The notes under the pieces were generated by a model that ran no database searches, was not told the DNA's origin, and was given only the letters and a program-made list of their open reading frames with translations. Source: Adiantum capillus-veneris (taxonomy: Eukaryota > Streptophyta > Polypodiopsida > Polypodiales > Pteridaceae). From it: a stretch of DNA of 64,000 bases. Position 1 is the first letter of the stretch. Every line of letters begins with the position of its first letter. Below are positions 22,413 through 34,266 of the stretch, one piece after another. Position numbers and translations under genes: made by a program. The DNA lies in contig CM043958.1 in the NCBI GenBank assembly GCA_014529385.2, forward strand, positions 146,997,885 to 147,061,884, read 5' to 3'.

Positions 22413-23929
22413 ATGGATACAGAGGATATACAAGAGACCGCTGATGATAGGTTGATGTCTTTTCTTTACAAAGTTAATGAACTTACAAGATTTCAAAGTG
22501 TTAAACAGATTTTTAATGCTGCCTTTGATCTTCAAGCACTTGTGGATGGCTTCTCTACACAAATTAGTGACTTGAAAGAGATATATACAGAATTGATCAG
22601 AGATCACAGGCTTGACAATCTTGTTCATTTTGTTGATATATGCAAAGCAGGTAGCTTGTCAAGGACAGGTATTGCAAAGAAGTGGTCAAGCCTTCATCCA
22701 GACTGGCAAAAGATCATAAAGCCTTGCAAATTTCATGGTAATATGCATTGCCAGTTGGTAGATTATGACCTTGGACTTATCATTTTCTTCAGTGTACTCC
22801 CAACACCAGAGGGCAAAGAGATTCCAAAGCAGATTTCCCAGGCTGAGGAGGACCAGGAGAAAGAGGAGATAGAGATGGAGTTCCATGAAGAGGAAGAGAA
22901 GCTACAAAGCACTGAGATGCTGGACATTGCAAAATTTAAAGCAGAAAACATCACTAAAGTGGAGAATGTTGACATTGAGGATGAAGATGTTGATCCTTTG
23001 CATTGCACAACAACATTTCCCACATACAAAGTTAACAAAAAGGAATATGTTTTGCTGAATGACATTCAGCATCTTTTTGATCTAAGGGAAGATTATGCTT
23101 TGGCAATTTTGGCTGAGTGGGGATCTAATGACATAGGATTTATTGATTACTCACCTTGCCCCTTAGCAGTCTTGGACACAGAGGCAGAAAATTTTATTGA
23201 CAACTCAAGTGTTGGAAAGCATGTGCAGGACATTGTTCTGAGATATGAGCAACAGGGTGTACCTTCTGAAGAGGAGTTCAATGAGATCCAGAAAAGGCTT
23301 AAAATAGAGCATATGGGAGAGGAAAAGACCAGAGATTATGAAGTAAGGCCAACTAGATCCATTGATATATGGGAACCTGCCTTGTTTGAGGAGGATGAGT
23401 CTCCTAAGGTATGTTAATGACCATTTTGCCCTGTCTTATTAATGTGCTGAACAATTAACCAAGACATATTTTTGCAGATTGAAATACTGGACACAGACAA
23501 ATTGAAATACTGGACACAGACAAATTCCTTGGCAGGGGGAAGGGTTCCAGACCCTTAAATTTAGGAAGGAACTAGAGCTTGGGACACTTTATTGGGAAGC
23601 TCAACAAAGAGACTGTCATTATATTCCATAACAAGTTTACAAGAGAACCATTGCTGCCAATGCTTGCAATTAAAGCACTTGCAAAGGTTGTTGGTTCATA
23701 TCAGCTTCCTCCAGGGTTAGAGAAGTTAATATTGGTGGAAAAGGAGGAAGCCATCAGAATTTTTGGATTCTTCCCTGGCCTTACTGGTTCTAGAGCTGGT
23801 TATTTTGCAACAATGGCATCCTATGTGCTTGCCCACTCTGGGGACCTCAAGAGACAAATGATAGGCTACAATAAGCAGAAGTTTCTGAAGTTTAGGGGTG
23901 AAGTTGATGTACCTTCATCAAAAGACTGA
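22413..23929 (+). pseudogene. Gene 3 of the DNA transposon: acidic protein of unknown function, broken
   Basis: Exon 1 (22413-23408) encodes 332 residues beginning MDTEDIQETADDRLM. It has a helical N-terminal part, an acidic Glu-rich middle (residues about 145-180) and a later globular-looking part with TYKVNKKEYVLLNDIQHLFD and IGFIDYSPCPLAVLD. A GT-AG intron follows (23409-23477). Exon 2 starts with a 23-bp tandem duplication that shifts the frame. In the frame expected without it there is also a TAG at 23573-23575 before the C-terminal ~116 residues (GHFIGKLNKETVII to VPSSKD, stop 23927-23929). I recognise no family. The gene diverges from H3-Ulp1 and converges on the transposase gene with 6 bp between stop codons. 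It may be a recent casualty, or exon 1 alone may still be translated. Confidence 0.65.
23478..23523 (+). repeat. 23-bp tandem duplication at the exon 2 start of gene 3
   Basis: ATTGAAATACTGGACACAGA plus CAA occurs twice in exact succession immediately after the splice acceptor. The length is not a multiple of three, so it shifts the frame. The perfect identity suggests a recent event or an assembly artefact. Confidence 0.95.
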
Positions 23930-23935
23930 CTTTGC

Positions 23936-26670
23936 TCAAACCTGTACTTTGGCCCACTTTCTACCTTGTCTCTCTCTTGTAGCTAGCCATTGTAAGAATT
24001 TTTCATTTGCAGATGAACTATTATATGAATTTTGTCTTTTCTTCTTGTTCCTGTGTAAGGCATTTGCTAAATCTGAGTTCAGTAGTGCTTTCTTTGTCAT
24101 TTTTGATCTGGTTCTATGCCATATTTGTCTATAGAACCATTGGAAAACCTCAAGCAAGCTGTTTGCCTTCACTGCACCTCCTCCATGTCTTGTATGCTTG
24201 AAAAACTTGGTTCTTGCTTGATAATGGGATTTCTCCATGCCTTGTGTAGACCATATGGACAGGGAGCCCCATCTCTTTACAAACCAGGGAGTGTGATTGT
24301 AAATTATATGCTGGCAAAGTAAAAGTGTGTCAATAATTAGTAAGTATGAGATTAATCATATGCTTCCAAACTAAAAGTATGTACATATTAAAAAGGTCAA
24401 AAAATAAATAAAAAACTTACCATGTAATGTGTGAATTCCTGATCCCAAGCATCTTTCATTGCACTTCTGAAGTTATTGAGAACTTTCTTGAAATTTGGCA
24501 GATCATTTTTGCCCCAGGATGTCTTATCACAGTAGGAAAATACTTTGTCTAGTGATTCCCATACCTCTGCCTTTTTGTTTCTTGATGTACCTTCAAGACC
24601 ATGATCTTTGATGGCATTGTGGAGAGCTTTCCACTGGTTATACTTCACATTGGATGAACCCTTCTTGGCATTTACCTTTCCTAGTTTGCCATGAAACCCT
24701 AGGAAAGCTCTGGCCTTCACACCACCAACAGATACCTTTCTAGGCACATTGTTTCCATTTGAAGACCTCTTCAGGTCAGTTTCAATCTTAACCTTACCAC
24801 TGTGAAGGCCAATTTCTGATAAAACCCTTTCAATACATTTGATTGCAGCATCTCTAGCTGCTTTTGGCTGTAACTTCCAGGCAAACCCCACATACAGATG
24901 TACAATTTTCTCCACAATTCTGCAAAGAGCATGCAGAGTGCATATGTGGACATTAGCAAGTGGAATATTTAAAACTGCTTTGAAGTTTGGATCTTGAGTA
25001 TGCCTATTGGGTGCTTTGTTCCAATTTGCAGGATTACATTCTTTTGCTGATGCCATACAATACAGACAAGGGATCTTTGCCATAGCTCCTTTGGAGACAT
25101 TGTACATACATTTAAGGGTTTTAAGGTCTCCTCCCATGTGCCATTCCACTCTGTAACTTCCAAACCCTTCAACTTCAAGATCTTCCCCTAATTCTTGTGC
25201 ATTAATTACTTCGGGTATTGTTGTTTGATGGAAAACCCAATCCAAAACATCAAAGTCTTCACTCTCTACTTCAAAAGCACCTAGCCACCAGAAATTCTTC
25301 TCCGATTGCATGCTGAAGTACTTGGTATCCTTCGGTTTCAATGCTCTGTTCATTAAAGTTATGGAAATCCTCTCAATTTTTCTGTTCTTAACAATCTCAC
25401 ATTCATCAAGCTTTATCACAAAACTGACAACACCATTTGCTTCTGTATGCTCCAACTCATAGAATATGATCATTTCCTTCTGAAGTGTCTTCAAGTCAAG
25501 GAAAATATTATTGAACTCGTCAAATTGAAGATCCCTCTTTTTACCATGATAGGTACCATGAATGTGGTGAGGCTCACCCAACATCTCCATTATCCTCTCA
25601 TTGATCTTTTTCCTTGCCTGCTGCACAATGGATGGATTTGGAAGCAAAGAGGACCTGACCTTACATTGCTTTAACCTTGACTTCATATTTCTGAACAGCT
25701 TGCTATAACCATCTCTGCTAATGCCTACCTTATCCATAGTATACTGCACATCCTCCTTGTCCAAGCAAGAGCTCTGCAAAAATCCCTCAATGCACTGCTC
25801 CTTTGCCTTTTTAAACTTCTTCTCTGTGAAAATCTTTTTGGCAACCTTGAGAGGTAAAACATCACAATAATGTTTAGCTGCCATTTCCATGTTTGATGCA
25901 GAGTTTGGTTGTAGCAAAGTCCTAAATCAAAAGGTACAAAATTAACTGATTATTGTCCAAATGACACCAACAAAATAAACAAACTAAATTAAAGTTAATT
26001 GAATATTAATCATTTAATAAAGAACAATAGCATAATAACAATAACATAAGCATAATAATGTGGAGCAGAATCATAATACAACTTAACAAAAAGATTAACA
26101 ACCTAACATAAGCAGAATCATATAAAATAAGCATAAGAAGAATCATATAAAATAACAATACCTTGCTGCTCTGATTCTCCTGCTGCAACCTCCTCCACCA
26201 CGTCTCAAGGCTTCAATGTTCTTTAACTTCTTTTCTCTTTGTCTGTTTCCTAACATTGTATTCTTGCTTCTAGCTTGTTTGAGCTGAGTTTGTAGCTTTT
26301 CGTTGCTCTCTTTACATTCCTCAAGTTGTTGTTTAAGAGTATTTATCATTTGTTTGGTCAAATGATCTTCTAACTTAAGAATATCTCTCTCTGCCGCAAG
26401 ACTCTGTGTATAACCCAGCAACCCTCTTTGACCATCACCCACAAATTTTATCAAAGATAAACAATTTGAGAATGGGGGAGTGCTCTTTGTCATTGGGTCC
26501 ACTGGATACAATCTTCCATCAGTCCAGAGATCAATGTGATTTTTTTGATCTTGCCGCATTGCTTCAAATATGGACGAGGACACCTCTGCACATTTGTTTC
26601 TCTTGCGCACTGGACAATATTCTTCATTTAGCTCAATGTGTAGATGGTATAAGCTTCTTCTCTTCCTCAT
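23936..26670 (-). CDS. DDE-like transposase of unplaced superfamily, 794 aa
   Basis: Three exons on the minus strand: 26670-26162, 25921-24421 and 24310-23936. Both introns are GT-AG, phases match, and the total is 2,385 nt. The N-terminal ~170 residues are basic with a coiled-coil-like stretch (residues about 105-150). The central part has VIKLDECEIV (Asp342), EWHMGGDLKTLKCM (Asp435), a Cys pair CLYC (455, 458) and HICTLHALCRIVEKI, which contains a C-x2-H motif. Exon 3 has QGMEKSHYQA (Glu696) and FFKHTRHGGG. The order Asp, Asp, C-x2-H, Glu is that of several RNase H-fold transposases (hAT, P, Kolobok-like), but I cannot assign one. The frame is intact. It is the only protein in the element that looks able to cut and join DNA, hence the call. 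The catalytic residues named are inference. Confidence 0.72.
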
Positions 26671-26966
26671 GGAAGTCTGTTAACAGTATTTGTCAGAGAT
26701 AGTACTATAGGAAAAAGTTGTGCAGATAGGAGGAAGAAGACGACACAGAAAAGGTTTGTTTCAGCTTTTGGAAATTTCGAATTTTGGGCCAGAACTGACG
26801 TTTTCGTTAGTTTTGGAGGGAGTATTTTTTAGAATACGAAAGATCCTAGAAAGATTTTACAATGACATGTTTCGGTGGAGGTAAAAAGGACGCAAACTCA
26901 CCTTTTTACAAACATTTCACTATTTTTTAAATAAAGTATATATTCTCTCTCTACATATTCTTACAG

Positions 26967-26993
26967 GGCACAAAAGTGACCTCAAAATTCCCC
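26967..26993 (-). repeat. Right terminal inverted repeat
   Basis: The reverse complement starts GGGGAATTTTGAGGTCA and matches 17204-17230 at 26 of 27 positions. 26671-26966 is subterminal sequence with no gene. Confidence 0.92.
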
Positions 26994-26995
26994 TA

Positions 26996-28800
26996 ATGGT
27001 AGTCCCTACTCCTCCCATTGTTTCAACAACCTATGATCCACAACCACAACACCCAAGCTCTTATTGCCATGGGACTATACCCGCTAGCATTAGCATGTCA
27101 CATCCGACGTCTGTTATGCCTAGGGCCACACATATGAACTATGGACCACCATATGGCACAACATCGTACCCAATGTGGAACCCAAGGGCTTCCTATGCGC
27201 CAAGCCCAATGCCAATACCTACTCCACATGTAGTCTCTGGAGCACATCCACCCACGGTGCTGCTCACTTAGGTGACTTTGCAACATTTGCTCAAGCTATC
27301 GGTCGATCTATTGCTGAGAATATGCATAACGCGCCTGATAGAGAGCCTAGAAGTAAGGCAATACAAATAGCCAAGCTCACACAAAAACTTAGTGGAGACG
27401 GGGACGTGAGAAAGCATATCGAAATGTTTGAACAAATATACGATTCTCTAGGAGAACATAATGACCTGCATAAGAGCAATGCTTTAAGCCTAACCTTAAG
27501 TGGGAAGGCAGGGGATTGGTATAGAACCCTAAGTGTGGAAGAAAAAACGATTTACCCTACTCTTAGGAGACTGTTCTTGAAAGAATACATAAGAGAGGGA
27601 GTGCTTTGGGGTGTATCCTCTCAACTCCAGAAGGCCCAACGAGAGGAAGGAGAGTCGGTGAGAGACTTTATTAGTCGCTTGAAGCATTTGAATTCTCGTT
27701 GTAATCCAAATGAGCGCTTCAATAATAATCAATTGCTTGATAGATTCATTAGGGGATTACGACATGAGGATATCTACAATGGCCTAGTCATTAGAGGTAT
27801 CACCACTTGAGAAGTAGTCACCACCAATGCGATCCAATTGGAGGATAATTTAATGATTCAAGGAGAAAGAGTGTCTGTTGAGTCTAAATCTATTAGCTCG
27901 CAAGCATCGGGGCATCAACCAATGACCCTAAAACCTATTGCTAAGGAGCCAAATATATCTGAGATGACTTTAGCAGATCTCACCAAGGCTATTCAAGAGA
28001 GTCTTAGTGACAATCGTGCTCCGTAGAACAATCATATGTATCCAAGAAGGGAGCAACAATGGTGCTCAGTATGCTATGGACCGGATAGTACCAGTGAATG
28101 CCCTACTTTTAGAGTAAAATTCAATGGGAATTGCAATGCCTGTGGAAGGTATGGTCATCAAGCTAAGGATTGCATAGTATTTAAGCGTGCGATGGCCAAT
28201 AGACCAACATTAGCATGGACAGACACACCTCGAGTGCCTGCATTGATGCCGGCCCCACCTCTTGAACAAACATCACAACACATGGTCCCTAGGGTCCAAA
28301 ATGTTGTTCAAACAACACCTTTACCACCCCCATTGCTAGGACCGCAACCACCACATCCGAGAATCACTTTTGTGAATCAAGTGGGTTGTGAGTCATCTAT
28401 TTCTTGTTTGGAAGGCTGTGAGGAAGATATAGATCCTAATATTGGGACAAGTCAAACCTGTCTATCAAGTAGCTGCTCTTGCGGCAAGAGGCCAAAATAT
28501 CAATTACACTGCTAAGAGACCACCTCTTCAATGCTATGAGTGTGGAGGTCCACATCGTGCAACCGAGTGTCCTATTAGGCTACAAAAGAATGCCACACTA
28601 ATGCAAATCAATCAAGCGAGCACGTCTACAATGCCGATACTCATGTGTAATCGATGTGGCATAGATCATTTGAATGCCCAATGTCCAAATAATCCAAATG
28701 CACCGAAGATCACGCCATTAAACTTGATTGAAGTTACCGAGGAGCCATCACAAAGTACACCTGTGGTACCAATAAACGTACTCACACAATCGATGACCTA
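26996..28800 (+). pseudogene. Tat-like gag, C-terminal part with zinc knuckles
   Basis: A Pro-rich segment (26996-27271) continues from before the DNA transposon. The gag core lies in 27175-27810 with AIGRSIAENMHNAP, DVRKHIEMFEQIY, SGKAGDWYRTL and FISRLKHLNSRC, a retrotransposon gag pattern. After a TGA (27808-27810) and another stop near 28024, zinc knuckles follow: CSVCYGPDSTSECP, CNACGRYGHQAKDC (C-x2-C-x4-H-x4-C), CYECGGPHRATECP and CNRCGIDHLNAQCP. Four knuckle-like units are more than usual. Only a few stops break it, so decay is moderate. Confidence 0.82.
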
Positions 28801-29190
28801 GAAACAAAATTATATTCTTGAGGAAAGAGACATGGCATCAATTGCCCAATCTCAAAAAAAGAAGAAAACACGAAGAAAGAGATCGCAAAAAGCAGCGAAG
28901 TCAAACCCCAGTTCAAAGACCAACATAGGGATTGGTGACGGCCCGTATATATGAATGACGCTAAAGAGGATTCTGATTCAGGAGAAACCATGGAGACCAA
29001 AACGACCACTAAGATAGAAACCAACAAGGAAGATCTTCATGAGCCACAATGGCCAGGATCCAAGAAGAAGATATGAACTTATCCAAACCATACAGAGGAG
29101 ATTGAGCGAGTCAAGCAATTAAGGAGTTTGGTAGAAGATACCCAAAGGGATCTAGAACCAGCACCTAGGTAGATCCAGATTACAGACACT

Positions 29191-30230
29191 GTGTTCCCTA
29201 CACAACATCAACCTCCCCAAGTCCATAGACCCTTAGCCAGACCTAGTGTCATCCAAGAAGAAAGTGACTTAAAGTCATGGGAAAGTGGGCGTACTCACTT
29301 CTTGATGGAAAGAATGTTTACAGAGGGAATACTTGATCCTATCAAAGAAATGGAGATCCCATCTTCCCCACGTCAAGGGACTCAAGGCCACAAGGTGCCG
29401 TTAAACATTGCCAAATTGATGGATTTCATGTCTTCAGAAGTTAGAATCACCATCATGTCCAAACAATATAAAGACCCTGAGCTAGTCTCAGCTCTTCGAG
29501 CCTTCCTCAATGGAGAACTAAAGTTTGGGCTACCACAATTTGCACAGATGGATGGAGCTGGGGAGATACCAATAGAGGAGGAACACTTAGATCCACAACC
29601 CAACCTACATGAGAACCTTGTTATAGAAATACCTGTTAACAAGTTGGGACAATACTTTGAGGGTGATGAATCCAATGCGACCATACCAATCACTACTAAG
29701 GGATTAACTGTGAATGGAATCCTTGATGGTGGCGCTGGGGTTAGCATTATGACTAAAAATTGATGGGAAAGTATGGGAAGACCTCACCTTGCGACCACAA
29801 CCATAGTAGTGAAGATGGCCAATGGGTCTATCGTTAAACCTATTGGGATGCTAGAAGATCTCAAGATCAAGGTCTTTGGACATAAAATAAGGATTACCTT
29901 CATTCTTATGGATTTCTCGAAACACACTATGGCATCGGAGATGATCTTAGGACGACCTTGCATGAGGGAAGCAAAAATGGTGCATGACTGGTCTAAAAAC
30001 CATGTCTACTTGCAGTTCCAAGATTCTGTCATTCGAGTGGATCTTGTGACTGGTCGAGCACATCCCCTAGGAAACAAGTTTATAATTGATCATAGATCTG
30101 ACACCACAGTTCACTCGGTCCCATTGCAGTACTGTTACACGTGTAAAGCTGACACTGATGTTGGGAAAGATTCTCCTTATATGGATGTATTACCTAGGAT
30201 GATTGAGTCGGACAATGTGGATTGGGTCCA
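29191..30230 (+). pseudogene. Tat-like aspartic protease region, continues at 48028
   Basis: 29191-29763 ends in NGILDGGAGVSIMTKN, an aspartic-protease active site with Asp-Gly-Gly instead of Asp-Ser/Thr-Gly. An in-frame TGA follows at 29761-29763. The same frame then reads MGRPHLATTTIVVKMANGS, and a second protease motif, SEMILGRPCMREA, near 29937-29975. The frame is cut at 30230 by the nested gypsy array. It continues without a frame change at 48028 (WVHLAATIDTW across the junction once the array and one GTCCA are left out). 28801-29190 is a decayed, Lys-rich stretch between gag and protease. Confidence 0.8.
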
Positions 30231-32738
30231 TGTAAGGTCCCCACCCCGCCGTTTCCAATGGAGGATCTGAAGGTGAACCCGGTGGCCACTAGATCTATTG
30301 CGGAAGCAAACAAAATGGTTCAGGGTTCGACTAGCGGAAGATCTCTCATCACAAAGTGAGTCGAGTTCGAGCCTACTAGCAGGGATATCTAGCTCCACCT
30401 CGCAAGGGAAGCGTACTTGAACTATCTAGCGATCCTAAGATACACCTTCCAAGGGGAGAGAAGCCTCGAGTGCCTTTTCCCCATGTTTCAGAGGCACGTA
30501 CTCTCGAGAATTCCCCGCTCTAGGGGCAATGAGCATTACTAATATCGAGTAAGCACTATGGGGACAGAGAGTTCCCGACCAATCGGGACCACCCATCTCG
30601 TAGGCATTGGCAACCTGAGCCAAGCCCCCACTTTCCACCCCCACACTCACACTTCCTCGTGTGACCTAATTACTACCACAAAGGTTGTTCAACATAGATA
30701 TTCCTTGTTTAATTCCGAATCACATGGTTCGTTAAGACAGCCCTTCAACCAGTATTGCAAACAACACCAAGACAGAATTCTAGTAAAAATTCTACTCAAA
30801 CTTATTCATAAAAGTTCCAATGTTCTGGAGGTACAACATCCCCCCTCCAGCGAGAGTTCACTCCTCCCGTTGTCGCCTAGCTGCCCATACAACTAGGTAT
30901 GTCCACCGCATAGAAAGCACGTCATGGACACTCCCACGCATAGAAAGCAAGACGTGGGTTCCCACCGCATAGAAAGCAAGTCGTGGGTATCCACCGCATA
31001 GAAAGCAAGTCGTGGATTCAAGAGCCCTAACGAGGAACTCTACCCCCTCTTCCACTTCTTCATCGATGGCCCGTGAGATGGTCGGTATTTGTTCCTCCAT
31101 CGGAGCTTTCCCCTTTTCGTTGACATTACTCGTTCCTGCCTCGCGATGGTGGGCACCACCGAAGCGCGTCCTCTTAACCGGGGCCATTTCTCACTACTTT
31201 AAATGATTAGCTTGGAGAAAGAGCTAAGGTTCGCAAGCATCATAACAGTCCAACGGATAGATTAGTGACATCAATTAATTTCTCTATATGAGAGGTCTAG
31301 ATTTCTTTCATAAAGCAATCATTAAGGATGGCACGTAATCCTATGGGAACCTGCTCTAAAGATAATTACTCGGCTTACGTGATTAAGAATAGTAGGATTT
31401 CACTAATGGAATTACCAGAGAGATGAATTAAGTATGATTAATCTCCTTCCTAGCAACTAGATGATGCAGGTTTATCTTATGCATATGTGTGAGGAAAGTC
31501 AACTCGTAGAGACTTACTGACAGTTAATTTTTCCTTAATTACACCTTAATGCATAAAGGAAATGAATTTAATTTAGTTACAGTATTAATTGGTGATAGAA
31601 AAAGTGATTCTCTTAAATCTACACAATTACCGGCTTGCCGATTAATACTATGCTACCTAGAGAGAGAAAATTCTAATAATCATGCACTAATCATTAATTG
31701 AGAGTGAAGAATGGCTTGATAATTCAGCTATGGAATGATGATTACATAATAGATTATGAATAAGGAGAATTTAAAGAGTAGTCATAGAGAATTTCGACTA
31801 GGGATAAGCATAATGGACGAGGAATTTAGATGGTAATGAAAAGAATTTACAGATGGAATTAATTAAACCGTGGTTACCGTGATTAAGGGTTGATAATCTT
31901 CTCGATTCTCTGATCTAATCGAGCTTCTTGAGGCGAGAATTCGGGAGCACCTCCCTCCTTGCTTCTCCTTCAAAAAGTGTGTGAACCGACAACACCTTCC
32001 CAGTGTGTGTAGGTGTGTGTGTATGCACTGTGTGTGTGTGTGTGAGCATAAGTGTATGTGTGTGTGTGTGTGCAGGTCTTTAAATAGGCTCCTACAGGCT
32101 GAAAATCGATCTGTGTTGCTAATTGCATCTGGGAGCTTCTCCAATTAAGCATGGCAAGTCCAGTTCCCTGCCCACCAAGTGTCAGGTTGCCTTGGTTAAC
32201 TGGTTTTGAGACTGAGTTGCTGGCTTGGCAACTTTCCCAAGACTCCCACAAAGCAAGAGGGCGCCCCCTAGCTGCTAAAGCTGGTATGGAGTGGGCTGGA
32301 ACTTGTTCCCACACAGCCTCGGGCCCCCGGTACCTCCCCGGATAATTTTTAGGAAAATTGGTTCTAGGCTAAAACGGGTCATACGGATCGGATTTTGATG
32401 TTGAAAGTTGCTATACAAAGCTCTAACTAAGACGTACTGGCTCGAGTACCTGCCATATTTAGTAGCCCCCGGGGTCCGAAAATGCATTTTTCTCAAAAAT
32501 CGGGGTACGGGTGCAGTTTTTCGAGACGATCAAAACTGGACGGGTCGGGTGACCAAAAACTTACTATTTTTGGAATTTTTTTACAAAAATTATTTTTATT
32601 CATATTTCGAAGCTTTAAAACATTCTAAACATCATGGCACTGACAGAATTTGAAATACTGCTAAAAATAGTAACTTTTTCCATTATGTTCATTTCATGGT
32701 ACAATGGTGCTCATTTGATCGGGGTCAGAGACCGTACA
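30231..32738 (-). repeat. LTR1 of the tandem gypsy element (2,508 bp)
   Basis: Its + strand form starts TGTAAGGTCC (the other two start TGTGAGGTCC) and ends CCGTACA. It contains four ~28-bp tandem units with CCGCATAGAAAGCAAGTCGT (30905-31016), a (GT)n region at about 32005-32072 and, on the minus strand, TATTTAAA near 32080 as a possible core promoter. A minus-strand frame starting MAPVKRTRFGGAHHREAG (31187 downwards) recurs in all three LTRs. Confidence 0.93.
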
Positions 32739-32748
32739 ACCTCCCCAA
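32739..32748 (-). promoter_or_regulatory. Polypurine tract, copy 1
   Basis: On the minus strand GTTGGGGAGGT lies directly before the LTR that ends the element. The same sequence borders LTR2 at 40380-40389. Confidence 0.75.
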
Positions 32749-32769
32749 CGTGAAAAATTTGAGATATCC

Positions 32770-34259
32770 TCATCTCAACAATGTGCTTGGGTAATCCTTT
32801 ATGAGCGTTGGTTCGTCCTCCCAAGTTGCATCTTCTTCAAGGTAATCCTTCCACTTTACCAGATGCTCCGTGATAGTTCTGTTGCGTAACTTCCTTTCTC
32901 TTATTTCCAGTACGTAGTCAGGTTGGAGCTCGAGAACTCCTTGTCCTGGCATGACTATCTGATATGAGTCCAAAAATTGTTCAAGGTTAGGAATATAGGG
33001 TTTGAGTAAGATGACGTGGAATACATCATGAACCTTCAAGTTTGCAGGTAACTTTAGCTTGTAGGCTTGGTCACTCACAACCTTAACGATCTCGAATGGT
33101 CCACAATACCTTGGGCTTAGCTTCTTATATTTTCCTAGAGATAAGTTGCTTTTCTTTGGTCGGACTCGTAGAAAAACCTTATCTCCTTCTTTGAAAGTTC
33201 TTTCTGAACGGTTCTTATCTGCATAGTGCTTCTGTCTATCCTGAGCGGCCTGAATGTCCTGGCGATTAGCTCTAGTCTGTGCTTCCATATCTTCTAACAT
33301 CTTTCTAGAAGCTTCTACCCTGATGGTTGGATCTGAGAAGTTCAGTGGTGCTAAGCATTCGTGTCCATAAAGAGCTTTGAAAGGTGACATTCCAATGCTT
33401 ATGTGTTCGGAAGAGTTGTAAGCATACTCCACCAAAGGTAGATATTGTAACCACTTCTTTGGCTCTTGCGAACAATAGGCTTGAGAACGTCCTCGATGAC
33501 TTGATTAACTCTCTCAGTTTGCCCATCTGTTCTATGGATGATATGATGTACTAAAGGCTAATTGTGACCCAATAGATTGGAAAAGAGAAGTCCAAAATTT
33601 CGATGTAAACTTGGCATCTCTATCGCTGACGATACGCTTGGGTAGATCATGTAGCCTAAAAATCTCCTTGATGAATACCCGACTAATATCTGAAGCAGTA
33701 AAAGTTGTCTTTACGGGTATTGGATGAGCCACTTTCGTAAGCATATCAACAACCACGAAAACAGAGTCGTAACCTCCTGTAGAAGGTAATCCTGTAACAA
33801 AATCCATACTGATGCATTCCCATTTCATTTGGGGTATGTCAAGAGGTTGAAGTTGCCCTGGTAACTTGATTCTTTCGGCCTTTATCCGCTGACAAGAAAG
33901 ACATTGCCTCACATAGCAAAGTATGTCCCCTTTCATTCCAGACCAAAAATAACTCCTCCTGACAGCATGAAGAGTCTTAGCCTAGCCTGGATGTCCGGAT
34001 GTAGGCCTATCATGTTCTTCATACAGAATAGTTTTCTTTAGAGCTGGGTCTCTGGGTACACAGAGTCTATGTCTGTAGTAAAGACATCCTCCCATAAGTG
34101 AGTAATATTTAGCTTCAAGCATCTTATTCTGCTGGACTAGAGATACTATACGTTGTTACTCTGGATCTACCAAAGATGCTTCTTTGATTCTATCCCAGAT
34201 AGGGTTATTTGGAATAGAGATAGCTCCGAGAAAGGATTTTCGGCTAAGACCATCTGCAA
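32770..34259 (-). pseudogene. gypsy integrase with chromodomain, copy 1
   Basis: From the N-terminus it reads an HHCC-type zinc region (EEHDRPTSGHPG, YVRQCLSCQ), the core with CISMDFVTGLP and VSDRDAKFTSKFW, then the C-terminal GDKVFLRVRPKK and a chromodomain-like TEHLVKWKDYLEEDATWE (about 32790-32860). Stops lie at 34156-34158, 33982-33984 and after YHP at about 33532. Compared with copy 2 it has one extra base near 33532 and one missing base near 33471. The open 3' part is 33435-32770. It cannot give an intact integrase. Confidence 0.85.
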
Positions 34260-34266
34260 CTGCATT

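Larger units (their letters stand above)
17204..26993 (+). mobile_element. 9.8-kb TIR DNA transposon with four genes, including a histone H3-Ulp1 fusion
   Basis: The ends are inverted repeats starting GGGGAATTTTGAGGTCA, 26 of 27 bp matching, with weaker similarity (TGTAGAGAGAGA) continuing inwards. A TA dinucleotide stands outside each end, consistent with a TA target duplication. The extended context ATTA...TAAT is palindromic, so the exact boundary could shift by up to 4 bp. The insertion splits the gag of the Tat-like element. The content is four spliced genes: BAH-like (+), H3-Ulp1 (-), unknown (+) and transposase-like (-), in two divergent/convergent pairs. Three of the four have intact deduced reading frames. 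I cannot assign the superfamily. Confidence 0.88.

Noticed and set aside
24007-24201. Plus-strand frame rich in Leu, Cys and Ser
   Set aside because: It is the complement of the last transposase exon.
17201-26996. PIF/Harbinger assignment from a TTA/TAA target duplication
   Set aside because: The left TTA and right TAA are complementary, not a direct repeat; only TA is duplicated directly, and the transposase does not look Harbinger-like.
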